The notes beneath the pieces are model-generated. The model was not told the DNA's origin. It worked only from the letters and a program-made list of their open reading frames with translations, and ran no database searches. A stretch of DNA of 47,270 nt, from NCBI GenBank assembly GCA_003213595.1, contig QCMR01000005.1:1-47270 (forward strand), in the 5' to 3' direction. Below, in pieces: positions 26,001-34,825 of this stretch; position 1 is the first letter of the stretch; the number at the start of each line of letters is the position of its first letter. The translations under genes and the position numbers were made by a program. This DNA is from SAR86 cluster bacterium AG-422-E19 (lineage in GTDB: Bacteria > Pseudomonadota > Gammaproteobacteria > Magnimaribacterales > AG-339-G14).

Positions 26001-27194
26001 TTAAATACCTAAAACAGCCTTAGCAATTACATTTCTTTGGATTTCATTACTCCCACCGTAGATAGAAACTTTTCTGTAGTTTAAGTAATGCGGCATGACA
26101 TTGGCTGCAAAATCTGGGCCAATTCTTCCTTCATTAGAAATTAAATCATCTTCCGACATAAAAGGATGAGCATAATATCCAAGTGCTTCGACAAATAAGT
26201 CAGAAAGACCTTGCTGTAAATCAGTACCTTTAATTTTAAGAATGGATGATTCTGGACCAGGATGCCCACCTTTTGACATTGCCGCTAAAGTTCTTAATTC
26301 GCTGTATTCCGCAGCCAATAAATCAATCTCAAGTTTATTAAGCTTATCCATAAATAACTCGTCATCCTTTAAGAAACCCTCGCCTAATGGAAGTTCTGAA
26401 GTAATTTCTCTGAGTCTTCGAATCTCTCTTTTAAGAGCAGGAATACCACCAATACCAGTCCTTTCGTGAGCTAAGAGGAATTTTGCAATGTTCCAACCAG
26501 CACCCTCTTCTCCAATTAGGTTTTCGACAGGAACTTTGACGTTATCTAGGTAGACCATGTTTACTTCATGAGATCCATCAATAGTAATGATGGGCTTCAC
26601 CTCAACTCCAGGAGTTTTCATATCGATCAAAAGAAAACTTATTCCTTGTTGTTTGATATCGGTAGTTTCTGTTCTAACCAAACAGAAAATCCAATCTGCA
26701 TGTTGCGCCATGGTTGTCCAAGTTTTCGTTCCGTTCACAATATAGTGATCGCCATCTTTTACTGCTTTAGTCTTTAGCGATGCTAAATCAGAACCAGAAC
26801 CAGGCTCTGAATAACCTTGGCACCACCAAACATCATTGTTGATTATCCCTGGAAGAAACCTGTCTTTTTGTTCTTGAGATCCAAAAGTATAAACAACTGG
26901 ACCACACATACTTACTCCAAAAGGAACAAGAGTTGGAGTATTTGCATCAGCTAATTCATTTTGAAAAATATGTTTTTGTGTAATAGACCAACCAGTTCCA
27001 CCATACTCTTCAGGCCAATTAACGGCAAACCAACCTTTTTTGCTAAGGATTCTTTGCCAAGTTTGGATATCCTCTTTAGAAACGGGAATCCCATTATCCA
27101 TTTTATTTTTAATATCCGCAGGATAATTCTCTGCAATAAATGATCTCACTTCATCTTGAAATTTAAGATCTTCTTCTGAAAAAGATAAATTCAT
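26001..27194 (-). CDS. Acyl-CoA dehydrogenase, large partner (PimC-like)
   Basis: This 397-residue acyl-CoA dehydrogenase is encoded first in the minus-strand run. FAD-contact motifs are QGYSEPGSGSDLASLKT and TWTTMAQHADW. The C-terminal motif is SIYGGSNEIQRNVIAK: the position of the MCAD catalytic Glu (YEG) is Gly. This is seen in PimC-like large subunits and in families that place the base elsewhere. With the adjacent smaller protein it probably forms a mixed oligomer. ETF and ETF-QO genes 7-9 kb away would accept its electrons. Substrate not determinable. Confidence 0.9.
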   Translation of the reverse strand: MNLSFSEEDLKFQDEVRSFIAENYPADIKNKMDNGIPVSKEDIQTWQRILSKKGWFAVNWPEEYGGTGWSITQKHIFQNELADANTPTLVPFGVSMCGPVVYTFGSQEQKDRFLPGIINNDVWWCQGYSEPGSGSDLASLKTKAVKDGDHYIVNGTKTWTTMAQHADWIFCLVRTETTDIKQQGISFLLIDMKTPGVEVKPIITIDGSHEVNMVYLDNVKVPVENLIGEEGAGWNIAKFLLAHERTGIGGIPALKREIRRLREITSELPLGEGFLKDDELFMDKLNKLEIDLLAAEYSELRTLAAMSKGGHPGPESSILKIKGTDLQQGLSDLFVEALGYYAHPFMSEDDLISNEGRIGPDFAANVMPHYLNYRKVSIYGGSNEIQRNVIAKAVLGI

Positions 27195-27275
27195 TTAAAA
27201 CCTCTTTATAGTCTTATTCTTAGAAGTCAGTATTATACACAAACATTTATCTGTTAATACGTAGTAAAAATCATT
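27195..27275. promoter_or_regulatory. Divergent control region between acyl-CoA dehydrogenase run and mfd
   Basis: The 81-base gap separates minus and plus transcription units. TATAAT (minus, 27237-27232) is a perfect -10 for the dehydrogenase-gap-nqr run, with only weak -35 candidates near 27255-27260. The overlapping plus-strand TATTAT (27231-27236) could serve mfd. Such a shared, near-symmetric -10 would give a bidirectional promoter. AAGAGG ahead of the dehydrogenase ATG is a fair ribosome site. Confidence 0.45.
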
Positions 27276-30209
27276 ATGGAAATAACATTTGGTTATCAAA
27301 GGAATTTGGTAATTTGTAGTAATTCAGAGCTTCTGAAAAGAACTTGGTCTAATTCCACAAACGATGAAAAAATCTTAATTCCTGATTTAGAGGTATTACC
27401 CTATGATAATTTTTCTCCGCATTCTGAGGTTTCGTCAAAAAGGTTGATAGCCTTAAGAGATTTATTAAAAAAAGACTCGATCACAGCTTTCTCTACAGTT
27501 CCTGCTCTTTTTCAACCTTTTTTTGATAAAGCTAGTATCAATACTTTATACCTTGAATTCAAAGAAAATCAAAAAATTGATAGAAATGAGCTCATCTTAA
27601 ATTTAGTAGAAAATGGATATGACTCTTCAGATTTAGTTACCAAACCCTCGAGTTATGCCCTAAGAGGATCTGTAGTAGATATATTTCCATCCAATAGTAA
27701 ATATCCCATCAGGATTGATTTAGATGACGATTTGATTTCAAGTATTTCTATATTTGATACCGACACACAGAAAACTTTAAGGAAAATAAATTCATTCATT
27801 GTTAGACCATCACGAGGTTTTGTTTTAAATGTAAATTCTATAAAGATATTTAAAAAAAATTGGCGTTCTAAGTTTAAAGATGATGGCGAGGTTTTTGAAA
27901 GCGTCAGTAAAGGAAAATTTATATCAGGTATAGAATTTTATTCTTCTCTTTTCTATGATGAAAAACCTTCTTTAAAGGATTATCTCAATGGCTTTAATAT
28001 TTTTATCGTGGGTGACGTTAAATCAGAATCAAAAAATTATTGGGAATTAATAAATAATAGATACGAAGAATTTTTAGGCGATATTAATAGACCAATCCTA
28101 AAGCCTGCAGAAATTTTTAATTCGCTAGATGAAATTAATAACTTAATTTCAGAATCCGAAACAGTAGATTTACCAAAAAAATCTTTAGATAAATCTCTAG
28201 ATTCAGTTTTTAAAGATTCCTCTTCTAGTTCAGAGCAATTAGAAAGAGATTTTGATTCGTTATTAAATTTTAAAAAAGATGAACTTGTTGTGCATGCAAA
28301 TCATGGAATTGGAAGATTTTTAGGTCTCAAAAATCTTAATAATACGGAATGCTTTTTAATAGAGTATCAAAACAATGAGTTACTTTATGTTCCGGTAAAT
28401 TCGATATCTCAAATTACTCCTTACATTGGCGTAAAAGATATCCCTTTAGATTCTTTGAGTAAAAAGAAATGGAGTGAAAAATCACAAAAATCTAAATTAA
28501 AAGCTTTTGATATTGCTTCAGAAATTTTAGAAGCTGAAGCCAAAAGAAATTTAGAAGAGTCACAAAAAGTATCACTTAATACAAATGAATATGAGAAGTT
28601 TTGCGATACTTTTAAGTTTACAGAAACTCCTGATCAAGAAAGAGTCATCAGAGAAGTCATTACTGATTTACTTTCAGACAAGCCACAGGACAGATTGATT
28701 TGTGGTGAGGTAGGATTTGGTAAAACCGAGGTAGCTTTAAGGGCCTCTTTCATAGTGGCTCAAAATGATTACCAGGTTTGTATTCTCGCACCAACTACCG
28801 TATTGGCTAAACAGCATTTTGAGTTATTCAAAGATAGATTCAGCGAATTTCCTTACAGGACTTGTCTTCTCACTAGAGAGCAAACAAAAACAGAAAAAAT
28901 AGATATATACAATAAAATTAAAGAAAATTATTACTCAATCATTATTGGTACTCATGCCCTATTCAATAAAGAGATTTCTTTTGATAATTTAAACCTTCTT
29001 ATTATCGATGAAGAACATAAATTTGGTGTAAGACAAAAAGAACAAATAAGATCTTTGAAAAATGGCATAAATGTCATTTCTCTTTCCGCAACTCCAATTC
29101 CAAGAACTTTAAACCTTTCTTTATCCAAAGTGAGAGATATTTCTTTGATCACCACTCCTCCTGTAGGACGTAAAAGTGTTAAGACAATTGTCTCGAGATA
29201 TTCAAAAAGCCTCGTCTTTGAAGCCATTCAAAGAGAATTTTATAGAGATGGACAAGTTTTTTATCTCTTAAACAATGTGAGTATGTTGGAAGAAAAGAAA
29301 AAAGAAATTTCAGATAGATTTCCAGGTAAAAAAATCGCTTTTGCTCACGGGCAACTTAGACCAAAAGAGTTAAGTAAAGTCATGCAAAGTTTTATTAGGA
29401 AAGAAATTGATTTGCTTGTCTGCACAACAATTATTGAAAGTGGGATAGATATAGAGAACGCAAATACCCTAATTGTAGAAGAATCGGAAAATTATGGATT
29501 GTCTCAACTTCACCAAATTAGAGGGAGGGTTGGAAGGTCGCAAAGAGAGGCATATGCCTATTTCCTCCTTAACGAAACTAAAGAATTAAAAAATAAGGCG
29601 ACGGAAAGAATTGAAGCTCTGCAAGAGAACGAATCACTTTTATCTGGATTCAGCTTGGCAATGAGAGATTTAGAAATAAGAGGAGCTGGTGAGTTGCTAG
29701 GAGAAAAGCAAAGTGGACCTATAGATGTAGTAGGTTTAACTTTATTTTCAAAAATGATTGAAAGTGCTATTAAAGTTTTAAAAGGAGAAAAGATTATAGA
29801 TCAAGCCGATATAGATATTGATATCGGTATCTATGGATTCATTCCAGAAGAAATCATTCCTCAAGCAGAATTAAGACTGAGTATTTACAAAGAAATATCA
29901 TCTATAAAAGAAAATAAAAATCTAGAACAGAATAAAAAGGATTTTATCGATCGTTTTGGCGATTTAACTTTAGAAATTACTAATCTCTATGAATTATCAA
30001 AACTAAAAAATATTGCCAGAAAGCTAAATATTTTAGGCATCAAGTATCGGGATGAAAATTTTTCCTTAAAATTAGCAGATGATTCAAGACTTATTCCTCC
30101 ATCCTCGAAAATAAGAGAGATCAAGGTAAGTGCTAAAGATATTAAAAGTGATCGTCTAACCTTTATAATGTCAAAGTTGGAAAGTTTTCTTGATAAGAAT
30201 GAAATATAA
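27276..30209 (+). CDS. mfd: Transcription-repair coupling factor Mfd (short form)
   Basis: Mfd removes stalled RNA polymerase and recruits UvrA to the lesion. At 977 residues it is about 170 shorter than E. coli Mfd (1148). Present are the UvrB-like N-module (LPYDNFSPHSEV, ALRGSVVDIFPSN) and D2 (FISGIEFYSSLF, 216-227). The RNA-polymerase-interacting domain starts near 335 (VVHANHGIGRFLGL). The motor carries GEVGFGKTEVA (477-487), DEEHKFG (578-584) and RGRVGRSQREAYAYF, with a C-terminal D7. Between D2 and the polymerase-binding domain only about 85 mostly polar, Ser-rich residues remain, so most of D3 is missing. Confidence 0.96.
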   Translation: MEITFGYQRNLVICSNSELLKRTWSNSTNDEKILIPDLEVLPYDNFSPHSEVSSKRLIALRDLLKKDSITAFSTVPALFQPFFDKASINTLYLEFKENQKIDRNELILNLVENGYDSSDLVTKPSSYALRGSVVDIFPSNSKYPIRIDLDDDLISSISIFDTDTQKTLRKINSFIVRPSRGFVLNVNSIKIFKKNWRSKFKDDGEVFESVSKGKFISGIEFYSSLFYDEKPSLKDYLNGFNIFIVGDVKSESKNYWELINNRYEEFLGDINRPILKPAEIFNSLDEINNLISESETVDLPKKSLDKSLDSVFKDSSSSSEQLERDFDSLLNFKKDELVVHANHGIGRFLGLKNLNNTECFLIEYQNNELLYVPVNSISQITPYIGVKDIPLDSLSKKKWSEKSQKSKLKAFDIASEILEAEAKRNLEESQKVSLNTNEYEKFCDTFKFTETPDQERVIREVITDLLSDKPQDRLICGEVGFGKTEVALRASFIVAQNDYQVCILAPTTVLAKQHFELFKDRFSEFPYRTCLLTREQTKTEKIDIYNKIKENYYSIIIGTHALFNKEISFDNLNLLIIDEEHKFGVRQKEQIRSLKNGINVISLSATPIPRTLNLSLSKVRDISLITTPPVGRKSVKTIVSRYSKSLVFEAIQREFYRDGQVFYLLNNVSMLEEKKKEISDRFPGKKIAFAHGQLRPKELSKVMQSFIRKEIDLLVCTTIIESGIDIENANTLIVEESENYGLSQLHQIRGRVGRSQREAYAYFLLNETKELKNKATERIEALQENESLLSGFSLAMRDLEIRGAGELLGEKQSGPIDVVGLTLFSKMIESAIKVLKGEKIIDQADIDIDIGIYGFIPEEIIPQAELRLSIYKEISSIKENKNLEQNKKDFIDRFGDLTLEITNLYELSKLKNIARKLNILGIKYRDENFSLKLADDSRLIPPSSKIREIKVSAKDIKSDRLTFIMSKLESFLDKNEI

Positions 30210-31023
30210 ATTATCTTTATTGCTAACGCTTCTTTCTATAAATTTATTTTCTGAAGAGCAGCTTTATTTGGTTGATTTGATTTTGATCAAATATCTTCCT
30301 GATTTTGAAACTAAAGAAAAGTTTCTCCCTCCTGAACTCGATATCCCAGATAATATAACTTTTCTTACTGAGTTTCCTTATCCTAAATTAGAAATTAATT
30401 CATTACCATTTAATCTTGAATATAAATTTCAGGATTTATTTATGTCAGTAAAAATTGAAGAAGACTCAGATTTATCTGTTTCTGAAGATGAAACTCCAAG
30501 TGATATTGAATCTATTCCAACCCTAGAAGTAAATAAATCTGTATTTGAAATTGATTCTGCGAGAGAATTTTCTCTATCAGCTGAAGTTTCCAAAATTGCA
30601 AGAAGTAGAGACTTTAGAGTTATTTCCACAAAATCATGGTTCCAAAATATTAAGGCTAAAGATGCAGCTGAGCTTATTTTTATCGACAGTGATTTTTTTA
30701 AAGGAACTAGGATATTTGGTTTTTTTCAACTCTACAAAGAACGTTTTCTACACTTCAATACAAAACTATATCTTTCTGAGTTAGATCCTTTATTCACACA
30801 AGATGAAAGATTAATGGTTGGAAAAAATGTTTTCAATCAAGAAAAAGAGCTAGATATATATGAAGAAAAAAACCAAAAGGTTCTTTACGAAGTTGTGCAC
30901 TCAAAAAAATTTCGTAGTGGTGAACTTCATTACGTAGATCATCCAAAATTTGGGATGCTTATAATGCTTACTAAAGCTCAGAAAAAGATTTCTTCTCCTG
31001 ATAATGGTTTAGTAAAGAATTAA
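30199..31023 (+). CDS. csiV: CsiV-family peptidoglycan-associated protein
   Basis: This 274-residue protein has an N-terminal signal peptide (MKYKLSLLLTLLSINLFS) followed by QLYLVDLILIKY. An acidic low-complexity middle (about 85-110) follows. The C-terminal half ends LHYVDHPKFGMLIMLT; the H-[VY]-x-DHP-x-FG ending is typical of CsiV (DUF2803). In Vibrio cholerae CsiV is a periplasmic peptidoglycan-binding protein needed for resistance to toxic D-amino acids. I chose ATG 30199, overlapping mfd by 11 bases; a TTG lies nine bases earlier. A csiV-like gene next to mfd is common in this class. Assignment rests on ending, size and context. Confidence 0.7.
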   Translation: MKYKLSLLLTLLSINLFSEEQLYLVDLILIKYLPDFETKEKFLPPELDIPDNITFLTEFPYPKLEINSLPFNLEYKFQDLFMSVKIEEDSDLSVSEDETPSDIESIPTLEVNKSVFEIDSAREFSLSAEVSKIARSRDFRVISTKSWFQNIKAKDAAELIFIDSDFFKGTRIFGFFQLYKERFLHFNTKLYLSELDPLFTQDERLMVGKNVFNQEKELDIYEEKNQKVLYEVVHSKKFRSGELHYVDHPKFGMLIMLTKAQKKISSPDNGLVKN

Positions 31024-32386
31024 TAATTTCTAATTTCTCCTGTTCTTTATTTTCTTCTGCCTCAATTTTCAAGGAGTTGGTTCTTGAAATTGCTTTCTCC
31101 AAAGTCATTTTCCAAGGACCATTTGTTAAAAGTCTTTCCTTTAAAAATTCATGATAATTATCCTGTTCTTTATTTGAGGAAAATTCTGGTTTTAAATAAT
31201 TTATGAGTCTTTGAGAGAGCTCTCTATACCTTTCATCTTCAAACCCATTTAGGAGTTTTGCTTTTTCTGCCCAAGTAGATATTTCAAATCTTTCCATCCA
31301 AAGTTTGTCGCTATTTGAGGGAAATCTTTCATATACCTTTTGTTCTAAGTATTTGTTGGGGGGATATTCTCTTTGGTTGATAGATAGTAGTTCGCAAATT
31401 CTATTTTGAAAGTCTGTATTCTCATTAACTTGCTGAGCCCTTGACTCTAACAATTTCATTGGTGAGTCAAGATGTTCTTCTATATTTGATATTTTGTTTG
31501 CTGGCATCAAAGGAATACTTTTATTTATTGATATTGTTTTAAGTCCTCCACCTGCTCCAAATTGTTCTGATAATTCATAATCTGACATATCAAACATTTT
31601 TTTTGGATCAAAATATAAATCTATCAACGCTACCTGATTAGCTTGATTGGGATTTTGTCCACATGAAATAACAGGATAGATGTATTTTTTCTTCCGATAG
31701 ATTTCTCCCAAAATAGAGAAAGGACTGGACTTAGTTAGCTCAATATTTCCATTTTTTGAAGATCCTTTTACAGCTGCTTCTAATGCTTCAGGAGCATGTT
31801 TTTTAATTTTTTTCATCAAATTAACCATCAGCATACAATCAACAATTGCATCATGAGCATTTTCTACGGAAATATTATTTTCCTCAGCTAAATCAGTTAA
31901 TTTCAAACTGATATTTTTATCCTCATCCTGAGGAACTTTTACTTTTGAACTATAAAAATTTCCAATTATCTGGAATAGACTCATGAGATCAAGTCTACGA
32001 TTACCATTTGTGTTGGTTATATAAGGTTCAAAAAGATTCCAATAAAACTGCCTTCTAACAAGTTCTTCGTCAAATCGATGACCATTGTATGAGACGAATA
32101 TTAAATTTTTCTCTTTCCCCCATGACAACCATTTATCTCTTAATGATTTCATCATCTCAAAATGAGACTGACCTGACTCTAGGCATTTGGTTTGTTTATG
32201 TACCAAAAATGCATCTGGGGAGGGAACTATCCACGGAAGAACTTTTGAACTCAAATTAAGCTCTTCGAGTACGTTGAAATTACTATCCGTTAATACACAT
32301 CCAATTTGAATGATTTGAGAGAAATTAATATCCAGCCCAGTTGTTTCCGCATCATAGAAAACATAAAGATCGTCTGAATCAAACAT
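30971..32386 (-). CDS. sbcB: Exodeoxyribonuclease I
   Basis: ExoI (471 residues) degrades single-stranded DNA 3' to 5' and acts in mismatch repair and recombination. DEDDh catalytic residues are visible: D12 and E14 in FYDAETTGL, D106 in NGHRFDEE, and H178 and D183 in AHDAIVDC. The SH3-like and C-terminal helical domains follow. The 3' end overlaps the convergent csiV gene by 53 bases. It is the last gene of the minus-strand etfB-etfA-nfuA-sbcB run, 38 bases after nfuA. Confidence 0.96.
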   Translation of the reverse strand: MFDSDDLYVFYDAETTGLDINFSQIIQIGCVLTDSNFNVLEELNLSSKVLPWIVPSPDAFLVHKQTKCLESGQSHFEMMKSLRDKWLSWGKEKNLIFVSYNGHRFDEELVRRQFYWNLFEPYITNTNGNRRLDLMSLFQIIGNFYSSKVKVPQDEDKNISLKLTDLAEENNISVENAHDAIVDCMLMVNLMKKIKKHAPEALEAAVKGSSKNGNIELTKSSPFSILGEIYRKKKYIYPVISCGQNPNQANQVALIDLYFDPKKMFDMSDYELSEQFGAGGGLKTISINKSIPLMPANKISNIEEHLDSPMKLLESRAQQVNENTDFQNRICELLSINQREYPPNKYLEQKVYERFPSNSDKLWMERFEISTWAEKAKLLNGFEDERYRELSQRLINYLKPEFSSNKEQDNYHEFLKERLLTNGPWKMTLEKAISRTNSLKIEAEENKEQEKLEIINSLLNHYQEKKSFSEL

Positions 32387-32424
32387 CTCTGAATTATAAG
32401 GGAAACAAACGTCAAATTTAGACG

Positions 32425-33009
32425 TTATTTGTAAAAAGCATTATCTTTAAAAGAATGATCTGTAGAGTCAACTATTTCAGTTATCTCAGGAATGTTATCT
32501 TTTAAAGTCTTTTCAACACCATTTTTAAGAGTGAGGTCAACCATTCCGCAACCTTGGCAGCCGCCACCAAATTTCAAAACGGCTTTGCTTGAGTCAATTA
32601 CTTCTACAAGGCTTACTTCACCTCCATGAGATGCAAGCGAAGGATTTATCTCGCTATATAAATAATAATTAATTTTTTCTTCTATAGAACTATTTTCTTT
32701 TAAACTTGGTACTTTTGCGTTGGGAGCTCTGATTGTAAGTTGTCCTCCAAATTTATCAGGATGATAATCAACCTTACAATCTTCTAAAAAAGGAAGACTT
32801 TCATTTTCCAGATAAACAGAAAGATCCCCGACTTCCATTAAAACATCATCTTCTTCTTCTTCGCCGACTTTACAATAAACAATACATGTTTCTGCCCTCA
32901 TAGTTCCGGGGTCAGAAACAAATATTTTTATGTTTGTTTCTTCTTCCTGACTGATAAGTAAATCTTGAAGATAAGTTACAGCAGAATCTGAGATTGTAAC
33001 CAGAGACAT
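32425..33009 (-). CDS. nfuA: Fe-S carrier protein NfuA
   Basis: NfuA (194 residues) carries [4Fe-4S] clusters to apo-proteins and helps under iron or oxidative stress. It has an N-terminal degenerate A-type domain (about 1-95) and a C-terminal Nfu domain with the cluster motif GGGCQGCGM (C151, C154). SLASHGGEVSLVEV is a family signature. It starts 2 bases after etfA, an unusual partner. Its cluster clients nearby could include ETF-QO, NqrF and NqrD/E, but that is inference. Confidence 0.96.
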   Translation of the reverse strand: MSLVTISDSAVTYLQDLLISQEEETNIKIFVSDPGTMRAETCIVYCKVGEEEEDDVLMEVGDLSVYLENESLPFLEDCKVDYHPDKFGGQLTIRAPNAKVPSLKENSSIEEKINYYLYSEINPSLASHGGEVSLVEVIDSSKAVLKFGGGCQGCGMVDLTLKNGVEKTLKDNIPEITEIVDSTDHSFKDNAFYK

Positions 33010-33011
33010 AT

Positions 33012-33941
33012 TTATATTTTTGATTCCATTTCTGGTAAAGCTGTAAATAGATCTGCAACTAATCCATAATCTGCAACTTGAAAGATAGGTGCATCTTCAT
33101 CTTTGTTAATTGCAACAATAACTTTACTGTCTTTCATTCCTGCTAAGTGCTGAATTGCACCTGAAATACCAACAGCGATATATAGATTAGGAGCTACTAT
33201 TTTTCCAGTTTGACCAACCTGATAGTCGTTAGGAACAAATCCTGAGTCAACTGCAGCTCTTGAAGCTCCTATAGCTGCTCCCAATTTATCTGCTATTCCC
33301 TCAAGCAAAGTGAAGTTATCCCCGTTTTGCATACCCCTCCCGCCAGAAATAACCACCTCGGCAGCTGTCAATTCAGGTCGATCTGATTTAGCCAACTCTT
33401 CTTTAATAAATTCTGATATTCCAGCATCATTTACTTCTTCTAATTTTAAAATTTCAGCACTGTTAGAGCCTTTAGCTGCTGCATCGAATGCAGTAGTCCT
33501 TACAGTGATTACTTTTTTTGAATCCGATGATTGAACAGTAGCAATACAGTTTCCTGCATAAATTGGTCTTTGAAAAGTATCTTCTGACTCAACTGAGCTG
33601 ATATCTGAAATTTGAGCCACATCCAATAGAGCAGCAACTCTTGGCATATAATTTTTACCATTAGTAGTTGCAGGAGCCAAAATCGAAGAATAATCATCAC
33701 TGACGTTTTTGATTAGGTTTGCGATATTTTCTGCAAGAAAATTCTCATACTCATTTGAATCAACATACAAAACTTTTGTAACTCCTTCACAAGAAGCTGC
33801 TTCTTCAGCAACTGAATTGCATTCTGAACCGGCAACTAGCACATGAATATCGCCATCAAGCTTCGAGGCTGCGCTTATTGTATTTTGTGTTGAGACTTTT
33901 AGCTCATTATTATCGTGTTCTGCTATTACTAATGCTGTCAT
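33012..33941 (-). CDS. etfA: Electron transfer flavoprotein alpha subunit
   Basis: EtfA (309 residues) binds the redox FAD of the ETF heterodimer, which takes electrons from acyl-CoA dehydrogenases and passes them to ETF-QO. The C-terminal FAD domain shows [30 protein letters not shown] and [17 protein letters not shown] with NKDEDAPIF, all diagnostic. The start overlaps the etfB stop by 4 bases (ATGA). Confidence 0.98.
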   Translation of the reverse strand: MTALVIAEHDNNELKVSTQNTISAASKLDGDIHVLVAGSECNSVAEEAASCEGVTKVLYVDSNEYENFLAENIANLIKNVSDDYSSILAPATTNGKNYMPRVAALLDVAQISDISSVESEDTFQRPIYAGNCIATVQSSDSKKVITVRTTAFDAAAKGSNSAEILKLEEVNDAGISEFIKEELAKSDRPELTAAEVVISGGRGMQNGDNFTLLEGIADKLGAAIGASRAAVDSGFVPNDYQVGQTGKIVAPNLYIAVGISGAIQHLAGMKDSKVIVAINKDEDAPIFQVADYGLVADLFTALPEMESKI

Positions 33942-34690
33942 GAAATCACCTTTGCTTCATTTTTTAATTTTTCGACCAATTGATCGACAGATTCTACAAT
34001 TATACCCGCCTCTCTTTCTGGAGGAGGAGAAACTTTCAAAGTAGAAATTCTTGGATTTAAATCTACCCCGAGATCGTCAGATTTAATTATTTCTAAGGGT
34101 TTTTGTTTTGCCTTCATTATGTTAGGTAACGAAGCATATCTTGGTTCGTTAAGTCTGAGATCTGATGTAACTACTGCGGGTAAATTGATGGAAATAGTTT
34201 GAAGACCACCATCCACTTCTCTGGTAACCACTGCTTTTTCTCCCTCAATTTTAAGTTCCGAAGCAAAAGTTGCTTGAGGATAATTCATTAACGCAGCTAA
34301 CATTTGTCCTGTTTGATTATTATCTCCATCAATAGCCTGCTTACCCATAACAATTAGGTTTGGAGATTCTTTTTCAACGATAGCCTTGAGAACTTTTGAG
34401 ATGCCCAGAGGTTCAACTTCCAAGTCAGTTTCTACTAAAATTGCTCTATCCGCTCCTAATGCAAGTGCCGTTCTAAGTTGTTCTTGTGCATTTTCTGCTC
34501 CAACAGTGACTGCAATTATTTCAGTAGCTGAGCCCGCTTCTTTAAGTCTTACAGCTTCTTCGACTGCAATTTCACAGAAAGGATTAATAGCCATTTTTAC
34601 ATTGTTTAGGTCTACACCCGATTCGTCAGCTTTTGGCCTAACTTTTACGTTGTAATCTACAACTCTCTTTATTGGTACTAAAATTTTCAT
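33938..34690 (-). CDS. etfB: Electron transfer flavoprotein beta subunit
   Basis: EtfB (250 residues) binds AMP and docks on acyl-CoA dehydrogenases through its recognition loop. [34 protein letters not shown] and [20 protein letters not shown] are family signatures. AAGGG precedes the ATG at a usable distance. It opens the minus-strand run, divergent from ETF-QO, so all three ETF components share one control region. Confidence 0.98.
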   Translation of the reverse strand: MKILVPIKRVVDYNVKVRPKADESGVDLNNVKMAINPFCEIAVEEAVRLKEAGSATEIIAVTVGAENAQEQLRTALALGADRAILVETDLEVEPLGISKVLKAIVEKESPNLIVMGKQAIDGDNNQTGQMLAALMNYPQATFASELKIEGEKAVVTREVDGGLQTISINLPAVVTSDLRLNEPRYASLPNIMKAKQKPLEIIKSDDLGVDLNPRISTLKVSPPPEREAGIIVESVDQLVEKLKNEAKVIS

Positions 34691-34734
34691 ATATTACCCT
34701 TATAATGGTTAGTGGAATAACTCAAGAAGCATAT

Positions 34735-34762
34735 ATTCTATAGGATGATGACTTTTCATCAA
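34735..34762 (-). promoter_or_regulatory. Possible promoter of etfBA-nfuA-sbcB
   Basis: On the minus strand TTGATG (34762-34757, 4/6) and TAGAAT (34740-34735, 5/6) are 16 bases apart. Transcription would start about 38 bases before the etfB ATG. The 135-base gap also has to hold a promoter for ETF-QO on the plus strand; it is A/T-rich and I cannot pick one site with confidence. Confidence 0.4.
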
Positions 34763-34825
34763 AGTATTAAAATAAAGCTAAATAAATGGGTTATATCTTA
34801 ATAATTTGCCCTAAAGAGATGAATT

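Noticed and set aside
34747-34760. GATGA/TCATC inverted repeat in the etf control region
   Set aside because: Only 5 bp with a 4-base loop, expected by chance, and it lies inside promoter-like sequence.
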